A stretch of DNA of 64,000 nucleotides. It comes from Gracilaria gracilis. Taxonomy: Eukaryota > Rhodophyta > Florideophyceae > Gracilariales > Gracilariaceae. Positions 17,871 through 28,175 of this stretch are shown piece by piece (position 1 is the stretch's first letter; each line of letters starts with the position of its first letter). The stretch spans positions 186,001 through 250,000 of the forward strand of contig JARGSG010000015.1 in assembly GCA_030374805.1 (NCBI GenBank), given 5' to 3'. Below the pieces are notes generated by a model. The model was not told where the DNA came from. It was given only the letters and a program-made list of their open reading frames with translations, and ran no database searches. Both the position numbers and the translations under genes were made by a program.

Positions 17871-20075
17871 ATGCCGTCTGCCACAAGAGCCGAGGCTTTG
17901 GTCGGCATCCAGGAGGTGAGCGACAAACCTCACCCGGATATCTCCGACTCCTTGCCCGATGCACTTGCAGCCCGCGCCCATCTCATCCACAAGTTCCCCC
18001 CGATGGGACCGCCGGACATGGTGTATCTGCGAAAACACTACGTTCCTGTTGTAGGTGCCGATAAGATCTACGGCTACTACCACTTTGTCAGGGGCGCTCA
18101 GCCGTCCGGTCTTGCTAATATATCTGCTTACATCGTCGACATTGTGCGAAACAATGGGCTAGATCCCTTGCCTTGGGTTGCGGCTGGAGCATGGGAAATT
18201 GTATCTGCAACTTTTGTTGCTTTCAATATCATTTCTAAGATCGATGTCAAGGTTCACGTTGATTTTCCGGGTAGCACTACCGCCTCTGCTGTCGATGGTG
18301 CTGGCAATGATATTGAGCTCAATGAGTCTATCTGGCAGGAGCTGCTTGTAAGTTCTGTTATTCGCGATATGTCATCGAGCGGAGAAAAGCCTTTGTATCC
18401 TTGCTTGCGCGTCATATCTCCGCCCTCACTCGGAGTCGATGGCCCCTTTCTCGAAGCTGCGAAGGAATGTTGCGCACGTTGGCATCTTTCAGGGCGTGAT
18501 ACCTCAGAGCAAAAAACAACATCTCCAGCAAAGTCCAGAATTGCTGTTACCATTCGTGATCACTTTATCGAATCTGCGCTGTATGAGACTGCTATTGAGT
18601 TCTTTACTGATCAACGCCTGTGCGATGAGGACAAAGATTTTGCGGTTTACGCGGCCACTGCAGCTCGACTGAGCGGTGATTTGGAACGCGCGGATGAGAT
18701 CGTTGACGAACTTATTGCCACAAATCAAGACAGTGACCTTGCGTGGATGGAAAGAACGCATATCCTTCGAGCAAAAGGTGATTTGACGAAAGCTTTAGAA
18801 GCGGCGAGGGCTGCGGCAGCCATCGCCACGGACGACCTCGATGCTTGCGTATTGGTCGCTGATATATACGTTGATCTCAAGGAACACACAAAGTCTTTCG
18901 AGTTCCTGAATGACGCGGATGTACCAACTCCTCCTTTGGATGCATTCTTGCGACATCTTATTCCCAACAGAAGGAATCTTACTAAGCCTAGTGATGGCGC
19001 ATTGAGAGCACCCGATGCTGTTCGAGTTCTTGCTGATCGTCTTCGAGAAGAAAAGCAGTTGAGCACAGAGAAGACTGATGAAACATTGCATGAACTCCCG
19101 GCGAAGTTGATGACCACGACTGAGAAAAAATGTTATCAAGTACTCGTGAAGATACTAAATGATCTTTCATGGGATGAAATGCTAGCGGTGAGAGGGCAAT
19201 GCTTTGTTATGGAGAAGGATATCGAAGATGGTAACCTGAGCATGTCAGACGAAGAAGAAAGTATAGAAGATGCACCTGTTGATGGGGGGGAAGCTGAGGA
19301 TGTTACTCAGGGTATTACAACCATATCTCTAAACGACGATACCGAGGAAGATGATGGCCAAGAGCAAAGAGGAGATACAGATAGTGTAGAAGCACGGAAG
19401 AGAACTCTGGAAAAGACAGGAAAGAAGGTATGCAAGCCGTGGCTAGATTACCTGGTTACAAATATGTATCATGACCTCAAAGCAATGGCAATGTGGAATG
19501 CTGAAGAGCAGCACCACTCCACCGAGTCGTCGTTCCCGGCTTCTTCTACCACGTCCGAGGTTGACGGAGAACCTGTGGCCTCGACCAGAGACGTTGAAGC
19601 GCAAGAGTCTGAGCACACATTTCAGCGTACCGCAGATGAAATTGTTAAGGAAACAAAGCGGCCGTACGCGGATTGGATGAGAAGGGGGGAACTAGCACTG
19701 AGACTGGGTAAACCAGAAGAGGCGAAAATTGCCTTCTGGGCTTGTCTTAAGCTAGCCGAGAAAGAGAAGAGTGTTAGTGTAACTTCTCTTTGTCGACTAA
19801 TCGAAAAGGCGTCGGATGAAGGGGACGTGAGGACAACTATACGTTGCGTAGACACGCTATGGAGCTATCTTGACTCAAAGACGAAGAAAAAAGAAAGCTT
19901 TGAACCCAGCCAGGCAGTTCCTGTTGCCCAGAAGTCCGTCTTCAGATTAATCTCAAAGAAAGGCTTGAAAGCCGTTCGTGAAGCAGTAAGCTCGGGGTTA
20001 GATGTTAACCGAAAGCGTCTAGATGGCCTTCTGCTTGATTCGGTCGCTCTCAGGGTTGACGGCTTTTTGCGATGA
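17871..20075 (+). CDS. ChAPs family (Chs5-Arf1-binding, exomer-like) protein
   Basis: A 734-residue protein; the frame opens at a TTG 29 codons earlier, and the first ATG at 17871 is used. ChAPs proteins (yeast Bch1, Bch2, Bud7, Chs6) bind Chs5 and Arf1 to form exomer, which sorts particular cargo from the trans-Golgi to the plasma membrane. N-terminal matches include PDMVYLRKHYVPVVG and YGYYHFVRGAQPSGLANISAYI. TPR-like helical repeats lie at about 215-350 (ALYETAIEFFTDQRL, LERADEIVDELIA, GDLTKALEAARAAAA). An acidic insert occurs at about 465-510, and the diagnostic C-terminal block KPWLDYLVTNMYHDLKAMAMW lies at about 522-542, followed by further TPR-like helices. Family assignment rests on this block and overall order. 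Exomer is best known from fungi. Confidence 0.75.
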   Translation: MPSATRAEALVGIQEVSDKPHPDISDSLPDALAARAHLIHKFPPMGPPDMVYLRKHYVPVVGADKIYGYYHFVRGAQPSGLANISAYIVDIVRNNGLDPLPWVAAGAWEIVSATFVAFNIISKIDVKVHVDFPGSTTASAVDGAGNDIELNESIWQELLVSSVIRDMSSSGEKPLYPCLRVISPPSLGVDGPFLEAAKECCARWHLSGRDTSEQKTTSPAKSRIAVTIRDHFIESALYETAIEFFTDQRLCDEDKDFAVYAATAARLSGDLERADEIVDELIATNQDSDLAWMERTHILRAKGDLTKALEAARAAAAIATDDLDACVLVADIYVDLKEHTKSFEFLNDADVPTPPLDAFLRHLIPNRRNLTKPSDGALRAPDAVRVLADRLREEKQLSTEKTDETLHELPAKLMTTTEKKCYQVLVKILNDLSWDEMLAVRGQCFVMEKDIEDGNLSMSDEEESIEDAPVDGGEAEDVTQGITTISLNDDTEEDDGQEQRGDTDSVEARKRTLEKTGKKVCKPWLDYLVTNMYHDLKAMAMWNAEEQHHSTESSFPASSTTSEVDGEPVASTRDVEAQESEHTFQRTADEIVKETKRPYADWMRRGELALRLGKPEEAKIAFWACLKLAEKEKSVSVTSLCRLIEKASDEGDVRTTIRCVDTLWSYLDSKTKKKESFEPSQAVPVAQKSVFRLISKKGLKAVREAVSSGLDVNRKRLDGLLLDSVALRVDGFLR

Positions 20076-20174
20076 ATTCGTTCTGTAGAGCAACATAGAT
20101 GGATCTGTTTCGTTTTTGGAGGAATCTATTCACATTTCTACTTACGAACTTTACTTGTATACAAAGAGCTACGC

Positions 20175-23100
20175 TTATACCCGCTTCCTTTTGCTAAGCC
20201 TCCAATCGTCCGGACGTTGAGCGTACTTATCAAACAATGGTTCTATCTTTTCTCTCCGTTTCCGGCGTGACAACTTATGAGGATCGCCCGTTCGGAAGAA
20301 TCTAGGGGCCAACTCTACCAGCCAATTTCCTTCAATGGCCATCACTTCCCTCATGTATTCTTTTGTCGTGAGAACAACTTCGTGATAGATAACCCATTCT
20401 GGCTGTGCATGAAAGAGAGAGGACGAAGGGTGAATGAACACCTGTTGCCCATCTACTAAAGTTCGATAACCTTCTTGAGGGTCCTTCTTCGCGGCATGTA
20501 CAAAAAACCCCGACACGATAGCCTTCCTTATTTTGACGTAATTGCGGCCAGTGCCCAAGATATCCAACTTGAACCGATCCATGATAGTTACCAACTGTTT
20601 TCGCACGTCTTGAGCGCGCTTAAGCGATCGTGCTTGAACGAAATTCTCGTAACACCAAGGACTAGAAAACCTATTGTTTTTCCATGAGTTGTACACAGTC
20701 AGGAGCGTAAGGTGATCCCCTTCAGGTTGATGAAACTTTGACTTCTTCTGATCAGCCTGCCCTTGCTTTTCTTTCGGCCGATAAAATACGCTTTGCACTC
20801 CAAGCATTGCGACGACAGTCAATATCTCTTCGCTGCATCCTAAGTCAACGCTTGCCAAAAGCATTTTACTGAGCATAGGATCCAGGGGGAACTGAGACAT
20901 CATTCTGCCAAGCTTTGTTAATAGACCTTCTTCATCAAGCGCTCCGAGTGAGTACAGGCGTTCCATCGCTGATATAAGATAAGGTACAGGAGGTGGATCC
21001 ATGAAATCGAAAGTTAGAAGATCATTGATCCCCATTGCCTTCAGGGTAAGTACCGTATGCGCGAGATTGCTTCGCTGCAGTTCCGGAACGGACGTTGGTA
21101 ACATCTCATTCATATAAGCGTATTCCGTATACAAACAAAAACACTTTCCAGGCCCAGTTCTTCCAGCTCTACCCCTCCTTTGCCGGGCAGATGCCTGAGA
21201 TATCGGCGCGACCACCAGTGAATCCATTCCCAGCTTTGGGTTATAAACTTTTTGCTTTGCGAACCCTGGATCTACAACGTAATATATTCCATCGATTGTA
21301 AGACTAGCTTCTGCGATATTAGTGGCAATCACGCACTTTCGGGAGCCCGGTGGAGTAGGATCAAATATCCGAGTCTGCATCTCACTGGGAAGGGCCGAAT
21401 ACACAGGAAGGATGATTAATTCCGGCGTCTTTGCAGGCATTGCTTTCATGCGCTCAAAGAGAATCTCTGCCGCAGTGTCAATCTCTTCCTGCCCAGTCAA
21501 GAACAGAAGAATATCGCCAGCGGGTTCCTCCATATGAATTTTGGTAACAGTAAGTAAGGCTTCCTCGAGATAATCGAAAACTGGATCTCTTGCAAAAAGT
21601 ACATCCACAGGGAACAGCCGACCTGGGATGGTGAATATGTCGCAATTGAAGAAGTACGATGAAAACTTCTCCGCATCCAGAGTCGCCGAAGTGACAATTA
21701 CCTTTAGGTCCTTTCTGCGCTTGACGCAATCCTTTAATAGTCCAAAAAGTACGTCCGTTGCTATGGTCCTCTCATGGGCCTCATCCAACATAATCACAGA
21801 GTACTGGTTAAGATCAGAATCCGTAAGGACTTCTCGCAAGAGCATTCCATCTGTCATGTACTTGATCTGCGTCTCAGGAGAGGTACAGTCTTCAAATCTG
21901 ATAGAATAACCCACTTCTTCACCTAGACGACACCCTCTTTCTTCAGCCACCCTTTTTGCTACAGACATAGCTGCCACTCGCCTTGGCTGTGTGCATCCAA
22001 TACGTTTTCCCCCCTTTATATATCCAGCATCTGCAAGATATTGTGTCATTTGAGTAGACTTTCCGGACCCAGTTTCGCCAACGACTACCAGGATTTGATT
22101 CGCTTCTACGGCTGCAAGCAGCTGAGTCTTGAGTTTCGCAATAGGCAATGAGGCTCTTTGCTCCGCTATAGTCTTGTCCACTGGCTTGGCGAATCCAAAA
22201 CTTGGTGCGGAGCCCATCGCCTTACGCTTCCATTCCGGAATTTGTGAACGTCCAGCAATCGTTCCTCTAAGTTCCGCAGCTATATGCCGTTCCCGTGACA
22301 TGGGATCTTCCCAGGCTAAATTCAAATCTGTTGGCATCTCGTTTTCCAACGCGGCACGTTGCTGATCCCTTTCTTCTCTTCTTTCCTTTGCCAGGGCTGA
22401 TTGCGTCATTGCCGCTCTTTGTAGAGATCCATCAGGATTCTTTACAATTCGAACAGGTGACAGAGGCTGTGTCCTGGACACCCCAACATTAGTTTCTGAA
22501 CTTCGAAGGAAGGCTGGTTCGTCTTCATTCAGTTCAATTTCAACATCCGCAACCTCTTCCTCTCCCTCGTCACCGATCAACACGGCAAGGCCATCTCCAT
22601 CCTTTTCATGATCACCATCGGGATCAGACGCTGCCATCATGCTTAGATGCTTTTTAAGGTCTTTAGGTGCCAAAATCTTAGCGAGCTGTGTTAGTTCCCA
22701 TTGCTCCGTCTCCGGAAGCTTCCGCTTCATTCGTCCACCGCGATCGAACCCATTTTCTCTCTCTTGCAAGAAAGTTTTGGGGATTCCACTGACAAGATCC
22801 TCGCGTTCACCAGTTCGCTTCATTGCCATTCGATGCATACGATATCTTTCGGCCACTACGTCTTCTGCGGATTGTTGGCTCTCTTGCCGTCTCGTTATCG
22901 CGGAGTGCTTCGCAGCAAGGGCGTCTTTACCGTCATGCTGATCAATACCACGCATTGATAGGCTAACACGATTTCGTTCAATACTCAGAACCTTTACGAA
23001 TACGAGTTTTCCACGCGACAGAATCTGTGAAGGATGCGACACACGCTCCCCAGATTGATTCATTTGAGAGACATGAACAAGACCCTCTCCAGCATTGCGA

Positions 23101-23720
23101 TTATTACCCAAGGAAACAAACGCACCCCACGGCCGCACGTTGGTGACCTGACCTTGGATAATTGTACCTGGGCGAATGTCAGAAGCTTTTGGTTGAAAGA
23201 TTGGAGTTTGAGCATAGTTTTCAGCTCGATGTCCTTCGTCGCTTCGACGGTCATTCGCACGGTACTCCACGTTTCTTCTATCAAATCTCGAATGTATGGC
23301 ATCATTCTCCTGGTTGGAACGCGCAAGCACATCAGAAGTACTTATACCCGAACCAAGGAAACCATCCAGATTGTTTTCGTCGACTAAAGCACTCTGGGTG
23401 GAGCTGTCACCAAGAGACCGGGATTGCCTCTCTCGTGTGCTCGAGGACTCTGGACGAGGCCTCTTATGCGGCGAAGCAGATTTGTGCCCCAAAGTGCGAG
23501 GAACAGAGCGAAAAATTGATGAAGTCAGTGCATCGGGAAGGGAATCCCCGCCACATTGCTTGGCGACTAAGCCCCGAAATGAATGTTGATCTGCGCTTTG
23601 CTTCGCAAGGTCAATGAGGAATTCTGCCAAGACTTTGTCCTTTACTCCAAGGTGGTTCTCTATTTCAGTGCAAATTCTAGCCACGAGCGATAGATGGCGA
23701 AGTTGGTTCAGCTCCTCCAT
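20175..23720 (-). CDS. DEAH-box splicing helicase DHX8/Prp22
   Basis: An 1181-residue, single-exon DEAH RNA helicase of the DHX8/Prp22 type, which releases spliced mRNA from the spliceosome. N-terminal residues 1-40 show the DHX8 signature (LSLVARICTEIENHLG, KVLAEFLIDLA). An S1 RNA-binding domain lies at about 180-260 (PGTIIQGQVTNVRPWGAFV), the feature separating Prp22 from Prp2 and Prp16. The helicase core has motif I GETGSGKST (548-556), TQPRRVAAMSVAKRV, DEAH (646-649), SAT, FLTGQEEID, TNIAEASLTIDG and QRRGRAGRTGPGK (about 846), followed by winged-helix/HA2 and OB-fold domains. The length fits human DHX8 and yeast Prp22. It is tail-to-tail with the ChAPs gene (99 bp) and head-to-head with the SWI/SNF gene. 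Confidence 0.97.
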   Translation of the reverse strand: MEELNQLRHLSLVARICTEIENHLGVKDKVLAEFLIDLAKQSADQHSFRGLVAKQCGGDSLPDALTSSIFRSVPRTLGHKSASPHKRPRPESSSTRERQSRSLGDSSTQSALVDENNLDGFLGSGISTSDVLARSNQENDAIHSRFDRRNVEYRANDRRSDEGHRAENYAQTPIFQPKASDIRPGTIIQGQVTNVRPWGAFVSLGNNRNAGEGLVHVSQMNQSGERVSHPSQILSRGKLVFVKVLSIERNRVSLSMRGIDQHDGKDALAAKHSAITRRQESQQSAEDVVAERYRMHRMAMKRTGEREDLVSGIPKTFLQERENGFDRGGRMKRKLPETEQWELTQLAKILAPKDLKKHLSMMAASDPDGDHEKDGDGLAVLIGDEGEEEVADVEIELNEDEPAFLRSSETNVGVSRTQPLSPVRIVKNPDGSLQRAAMTQSALAKERREERDQQRAALENEMPTDLNLAWEDPMSRERHIAAELRGTIAGRSQIPEWKRKAMGSAPSFGFAKPVDKTIAEQRASLPIAKLKTQLLAAVEANQILVVVGETGSGKSTQMTQYLADAGYIKGGKRIGCTQPRRVAAMSVAKRVAEERGCRLGEEVGYSIRFEDCTSPETQIKYMTDGMLLREVLTDSDLNQYSVIMLDEAHERTIATDVLFGLLKDCVKRRKDLKVIVTSATLDAEKFSSYFFNCDIFTIPGRLFPVDVLFARDPVFDYLEEALLTVTKIHMEEPAGDILLFLTGQEEIDTAAEILFERMKAMPAKTPELIILPVYSALPSEMQTRIFDPTPPGSRKCVIATNIAEASLTIDGIYYVVDPGFAKQKVYNPKLGMDSLVVAPISQASARQRRGRAGRTGPGKCFCLYTEYAYMNEMLPTSVPELQRSNLAHTVLTLKAMGINDLLTFDFMDPPPVPYLISAMERLYSLGALDEEGLLTKLGRMMSQFPLDPMLSKMLLASVDLGCSEEILTVVAMLGVQSVFYRPKEKQGQADQKKSKFHQPEGDHLTLLTVYNSWKNNRFSSPWCYENFVQARSLKRAQDVRKQLVTIMDRFKLDILGTGRNYVKIRKAIVSGFFVHAAKKDPQEGYRTLVDGQQVFIHPSSSLFHAQPEWVIYHEVVLTTKEYMREVMAIEGNWLVELAPRFFRTGDPHKLSRRKRREKIEPLFDKYAQRPDDWRLSKRKRV

Positions 23721-24300
23721 TTTGTAAGTGTCTTTTGGCTCACTTCAGCTTCCGGATACGCCTTCCACAATTCTCAGTATAGAACAAAAAACTATCCTCC
23801 TCATGTCATAGAAACCAAGTTGGTGCTCTTTCCGGTTTACGCTCCCTACTAGGACTGGAGATCTAGCAAACGGCCTCCCCTCCCAGTATAATGTGTAAGT
23901 GGTCCTGTGAAGAAAGAAACACTTCAAGTTGGCTTCGCATGTCAAGGAGCAAGTGCGTAACGACAACATCTGCATGCACAAAGGGCCTTTATTCCATGAG
24001 GCTGGGGATCACGAATACTTAGCCTAGTCAAATTATAGTGTAATGCGTCTTGTACACTTAGACACATTGCTGGACGCGAACGCAAAACACTTGTCGATTA
24101 AATCCGTCTAGTAGCCTGGAAGAAAGGGCGCGAAGCGTAGTAGCACCATTTGATCGGGGGCCATTCCGAATGCCTTACGGGCTACGTCCTTGAGAAGCTG
24201 ACCATGTAGGGAGAGACTCGTGCCTGCGAGAAACCTTCAAAAGTCTTTCTTGGTCGAGCGCAGTTTCAGAAGCCAGTTGGCGCCGCTTTCGTCGCTCGCA
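23721..24300. promoter_or_regulatory. Divergent promoter, Prp22 / SMARCC-like
   Basis: A 580 bp gap between head-to-head nuclear genes. No strong motif or ORF recognised. Confidence 0.4.
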
Positions 24301-27300
24301 ATGGGACCATGGGCGGCCTCGATAAAGGTCTATCGGCCAAGATGCGGACTTCAGGATGCGAAGTCTATCAAGAAACGCAAAATTGCGGCATCGTACACTA
24401 AACTCTCCGAAGCATTTCGACGAAGGGGCATGCCCGCCAGCAAATGCTCAGCAGAGCGACTCGCCGTATTGATCGCCGAGCTTCGTGAGTTCATGGACTA
24501 CAACTTCGGCGCCGAAGCTCCCGACGAGACGCGGAAGAAACTAACATTAATTCCGGCCCGTCTTTTTGGCGATTTTTCGGAAGGTGGTTCGGTTCATTGC
24601 ATCCTGGACACATGCTTCGAGTTCGCATCGGAGCGAAATATTGCTCACTTCGATTTTCTAAATGAGTCAAAGCAGGATCTCTTCACTGAGCTACTCTCGA
24701 CCTTGAGAACACGGCTAAAAGCTTCCAACCACACGTCGATCGTAAAAGCATTTATCTCTACTTCCATTCCAGAACGAGACGCCGAACGAATTCGTAGCGT
24801 CCTGCATAGGCATGGAGCAGCAATTCTTTCCAATCCAGACGTCGCAACTCATGTCATCTATCCAGATCCCCCAGGCACTCGTGAGCACCAGACCGATGGA
24901 CAAGTCCTCGTGCGACTGCTCAAGCGGGAAACGTTTGACGGCGACGACGAATGCTTTGTACACTGGCTCTTTCATCCAGATTCGTATGACGATTGGGTAT
25001 CGAAGGAAGAAGTTCTCGGTCATGTCTTCTCACCAGCGAGACGAAGTAAAAACGACCAATGGCACCTTCAAGCCCGTTGGGTGAGGGATATGGAAAATTT
25101 CAACGAGTGGATGAATGAACTCGATTATGAAATGCCCATGAACTTCGATGACTTCGTTGGTCGTCCCCCAATCGATATATCATGCTTACCAGGCCCCGGG
25201 GGGGTCTCTAAGGTTCTGCTCAAGCTTCGTATATCCAAAGAAAAGGCATTGGAAGGCGAACGAGACGTTGAAGGGTTTCGGATGGTGGGGCTCCCATCGA
25301 TTGACAGTGAGCAGAATTCACGGGACAAGTCTCAGGGAACATCAAAGCACGGCAAGTCAAGACGGGGCTCGCTGAATCCGAGGTCTGAACAATCCGGCGC
25401 TACAAGCGATGAAGTAGTAGAAGAAGGAAACACGGAAAATGAAACTTCGAAGGCCGACAGAAGTCGTGACCAGAGCACTCAGCCGTCGAGAATACCTCTA
25501 GGTGATGGTGTTTTTATGCCTTCGTTTGCGAAATGGTTCCAAATGAATGCTGTTCATGACATTGAGCGACGTGCCCTTCCAGAATTCTTTTCTGAAAGGT
25601 ATGCGTCAAAGACTGAAGAGTCTTATAGGGAGATCCGAAACTTCATTGTTCGCACATGGCGAAAGAACCCCACTGGATACCTCTCCGGTACTGCAGCCAG
25701 AAGATACCTTTCCGGTGATTCCTGTTGCATCTTGCGAGTGCATGGCTTTTTGGAACATTGGGGTTTGATAAACTATGCATGCCCCGAAGCAGCCCCTCCC
25801 CCATCATTTAACCCTCCTCCTCGCCCTCTGCCTGTGTTGAGCGTAAATCTGCAGGAAGAGAAGTCCGGCATTGAGATGCTTCTTGATGACGGTGGCAGAG
25901 CTGAGTTGGTTGACGGAAAGATTCTAAAACGTGATCGCAACGGTAATTTGAGGGTTCCGACGCCCGGAAATGTTGTCGTCCACGACACAAATCTTGGCAG
26001 TCAACCCATGCCAACACCTTCTAGACCCACCAAGGCTCCCATTGAGTATCACTGCGATTCTTGTAAGGCTGACTGCTCAGTCTTGCGATTCCATTGTGCT
26101 ACTAAAGCAGATGTAGACCTTTGCGCGTCTTGCTACCATGCTGGTAGATACGCATCGGATATGAAACCCCGAGATTTTATCCAGATGAATTCAACTGTAG
26201 GACAAGGTGGTGGAGAAGACTCTGACCCGAATGTATGGACAGAAAGTGAGATTCTCTTGTTATTGGAGGCATTAGAAATGTTTACTGACAAGTGGAACCG
26301 CATTTCAGAACACGTTGGTTCAAAGACAAAGAGTCAATGTGTCATAAAGTTTCTTCAGCTGCCGATTGAGGACGCGTTTCTGAAGAAGACGATGAAGAAC
26401 TGGTGGTCGGAACACCCGACAAAAGCAGAGCATATGCCGTCGCCCATGGAAATAATGAGGAAAGCGGGATCAAGGGAATCATCTCTGGCAGCAATCGCCG
26501 GGAAGGGGCCTGCGGGGCGAACCCATTCTGGACAACCACTGGTATGTGCGGATCTCATCAGCACGATTGCTCCGTTCGTTGCCATCATGGCGTCATATTG
26601 TTCTTCTGAAAAACTAGAAATGCTGCTTGAAGCGATTGATTTTCAAGAACCTCAACGACGTGTTCGAAATCCATTTCATGGCGTCTGTCAGAAAATCATG
26701 GCAGACACACTCAAAAAGTCATCTGGGAACTCGAAGAGGGATGATCCGCCGATATCGGCAATAAAGCAGATGGCGTTCACAAACACAGTGTACAGCTCTC
26801 TAGCCAGTGCTATCCGGACACCGGACCACATGCTAAGGTCTGAGTTTGGGGAGCATTTGCGAATTGCTGTTTCCGCTCTCGTAGGTATAACGCCTGCTGA
26901 GGGTGATGAATTAGACAATCTGCGGTTTTATAACTCATCATCGAATTCAATCAGAGACATGGGATCACAGGACATAGCGACGAACATGTATGAGAGCAAC
27001 GCAATGGATGGAAATGGTAGTGTTACATCGAAAGAACAAGGAACGGAGAACGGGAGTATCAGCAAGCTATCATCGCCCGCGATCGCGTTAACGTCTTTGG
27101 TAAGCGCTTGCGCGGTAGCAGCGCAATGGCGCAACGCCGAGGAAGTAGAAGTAGATCGTTTGCTGAGGCTGTGCATGGAGCTGCGACTTGCAATGATTCG
27201 TCTGAAAATGAAGTACCTGCAGCAAATTGAAGAGCATGAAGAGTTTGTCCATCAAGCGCGAACGACGTATTTAATGAAAACTGCTTCTGAAGAGATTCGG

Positions 27301-27630
27301 ATAAAGCGGCAACGGGTGATGATGGAGGAGTGGGACGGTGGAAATGACGATATGATGAACGGGCAATGCGAATTCATGAAGCCAGAAGAGTGCGATGAAC
27401 CGTGTGTTCCAAGTGTTTCGGCGTCCAAAATGCAACCGTTGGACAGCGCTCTGAAGACTTGGACAGAAGAAGCTGGGTTCCACGCTGAACTTGAGAAAAT
27501 GGAACTGCCTAACTTTTCTGCGGAGGAAGCTGTTGAAGATTTCCGGCTTAAAAATGTTGAGAAGAAAGATACTACTGCAGCTTCGCAGGTGTCCGAAGAA
27601 GAAGGCGATGACAACATGGATACGACTTGA
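24301..27630 (+). CDS. SWI/SNF subunit, SMARCC/SWI3/Moira type
   Basis: A 1109-residue core subunit of SWI/SNF-family chromatin remodellers. The frame runs to a GTG at 24220; the first ATG at 24301 is used. The N-terminal 290 residues carry the SMARCC-specific region (BRCT/chromo-like: VIYPDPPG, DDECFVHWLFHPDSYDDW, WVRDMENFNEWMNELDYEMP). A SWIRM domain lies at about 398-495 (FAKWFQMNAVHDIERRALPEFF, and the RNFIVRTWRKNP helix), a ZZ zinc finger at 583-625 (CDSCKADC, LCASCY), and a SANT domain at 645-692 (WTESEILLLLEALEMFTDKWNRI). A C-terminal coiled coil lies at about 945-1000, followed by an acidic tail. Animal SMARCC1/2 lack the ZZ finger, whereas yeast Rsc8 and plant SWI3D-like proteins carry one, so the arrangement is nearer plants and fungi. 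Confidence 0.94.
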   Translation: MGPWAASIKVYRPRCGLQDAKSIKKRKIAASYTKLSEAFRRRGMPASKCSAERLAVLIAELREFMDYNFGAEAPDETRKKLTLIPARLFGDFSEGGSVHCILDTCFEFASERNIAHFDFLNESKQDLFTELLSTLRTRLKASNHTSIVKAFISTSIPERDAERIRSVLHRHGAAILSNPDVATHVIYPDPPGTREHQTDGQVLVRLLKRETFDGDDECFVHWLFHPDSYDDWVSKEEVLGHVFSPARRSKNDQWHLQARWVRDMENFNEWMNELDYEMPMNFDDFVGRPPIDISCLPGPGGVSKVLLKLRISKEKALEGERDVEGFRMVGLPSIDSEQNSRDKSQGTSKHGKSRRGSLNPRSEQSGATSDEVVEEGNTENETSKADRSRDQSTQPSRIPLGDGVFMPSFAKWFQMNAVHDIERRALPEFFSERYASKTEESYREIRNFIVRTWRKNPTGYLSGTAARRYLSGDSCCILRVHGFLEHWGLINYACPEAAPPPSFNPPPRPLPVLSVNLQEEKSGIEMLLDDGGRAELVDGKILKRDRNGNLRVPTPGNVVVHDTNLGSQPMPTPSRPTKAPIEYHCDSCKADCSVLRFHCATKADVDLCASCYHAGRYASDMKPRDFIQMNSTVGQGGGEDSDPNVWTESEILLLLEALEMFTDKWNRISEHVGSKTKSQCVIKFLQLPIEDAFLKKTMKNWWSEHPTKAEHMPSPMEIMRKAGSRESSLAAIAGKGPAGRTHSGQPLVCADLISTIAPFVAIMASYCSSEKLEMLLEAIDFQEPQRRVRNPFHGVCQKIMADTLKKSSGNSKRDDPPISAIKQMAFTNTVYSSLASAIRTPDHMLRSEFGEHLRIAVSALVGITPAEGDELDNLRFYNSSSNSIRDMGSQDIATNMYESNAMDGNGSVTSKEQGTENGSISKLSSPAIALTSLVSACAVAAQWRNAEEVEVDRLLRLCMELRLAMIRLKMKYLQQIEEHEEFVHQARTTYLMKTASEEIRIKRQRVMMEEWDGGNDDMMNGQCEFMKPEECDEPCVPSVSASKMQPLDSALKTWTEEAGFHAELEKMELPNFSAEEAVEDFRLKNVEKKDTTAASQVSEEEGDDNMDTT

Positions 27631-28175
27631 TTTTTGTGGAGGGGCAGATTGTGGTACCTGTGATCGCTTCTAGTCCCGAGTTGTGTTTCTCGCGTATTGA
27701 GCGAAATTAACACGTACAAAGGACGTTGTAGTGCACCTTCAATAAGGACTTGGTACTGGCCAGCAATGGGATTCAATGCGTGCGCAACACGCCAATTCGC
27801 CGGGAAGAACCGGGTGATGCAGGGAAGTGATGCAAAGAAGTTGATGCTGTTCCCAGTATCTACGTGTACAGAGTATGGGTTTTCGGAGTTGTCGAAGGCT
27901 AGTAGACGCACGGCTCCAATAGAGATTTGTTAACTTTTCGGTACGCTTTACGCTTTTGACTCGTAAACATGTGAATAGTGTGTCTATCTACAGTCCCCGA
28001 AATCCAAATGGATCCAGAAAGCATTAGGCTGATAGCTCGTAGAAAAAAAGGCCTCACGTATCCAGAGTCCACTGGCTGATTCTACACTGTAAACAGCGTA
28101 ACAAGCCTAACCAAGACCACAAAACGCAGGCGTACCGCGTCAGATATTGATACAGTAAGCAACGAAATTTCTATA
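27631..28175. other. Intergenic DNA before the Tc1 element
   Basis: Probably the 3' flank of the SMARCC-like gene. It ends at the TA dinucleotide (28174-28175) bordering the transposon. No other feature seen. Confidence 0.5.
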
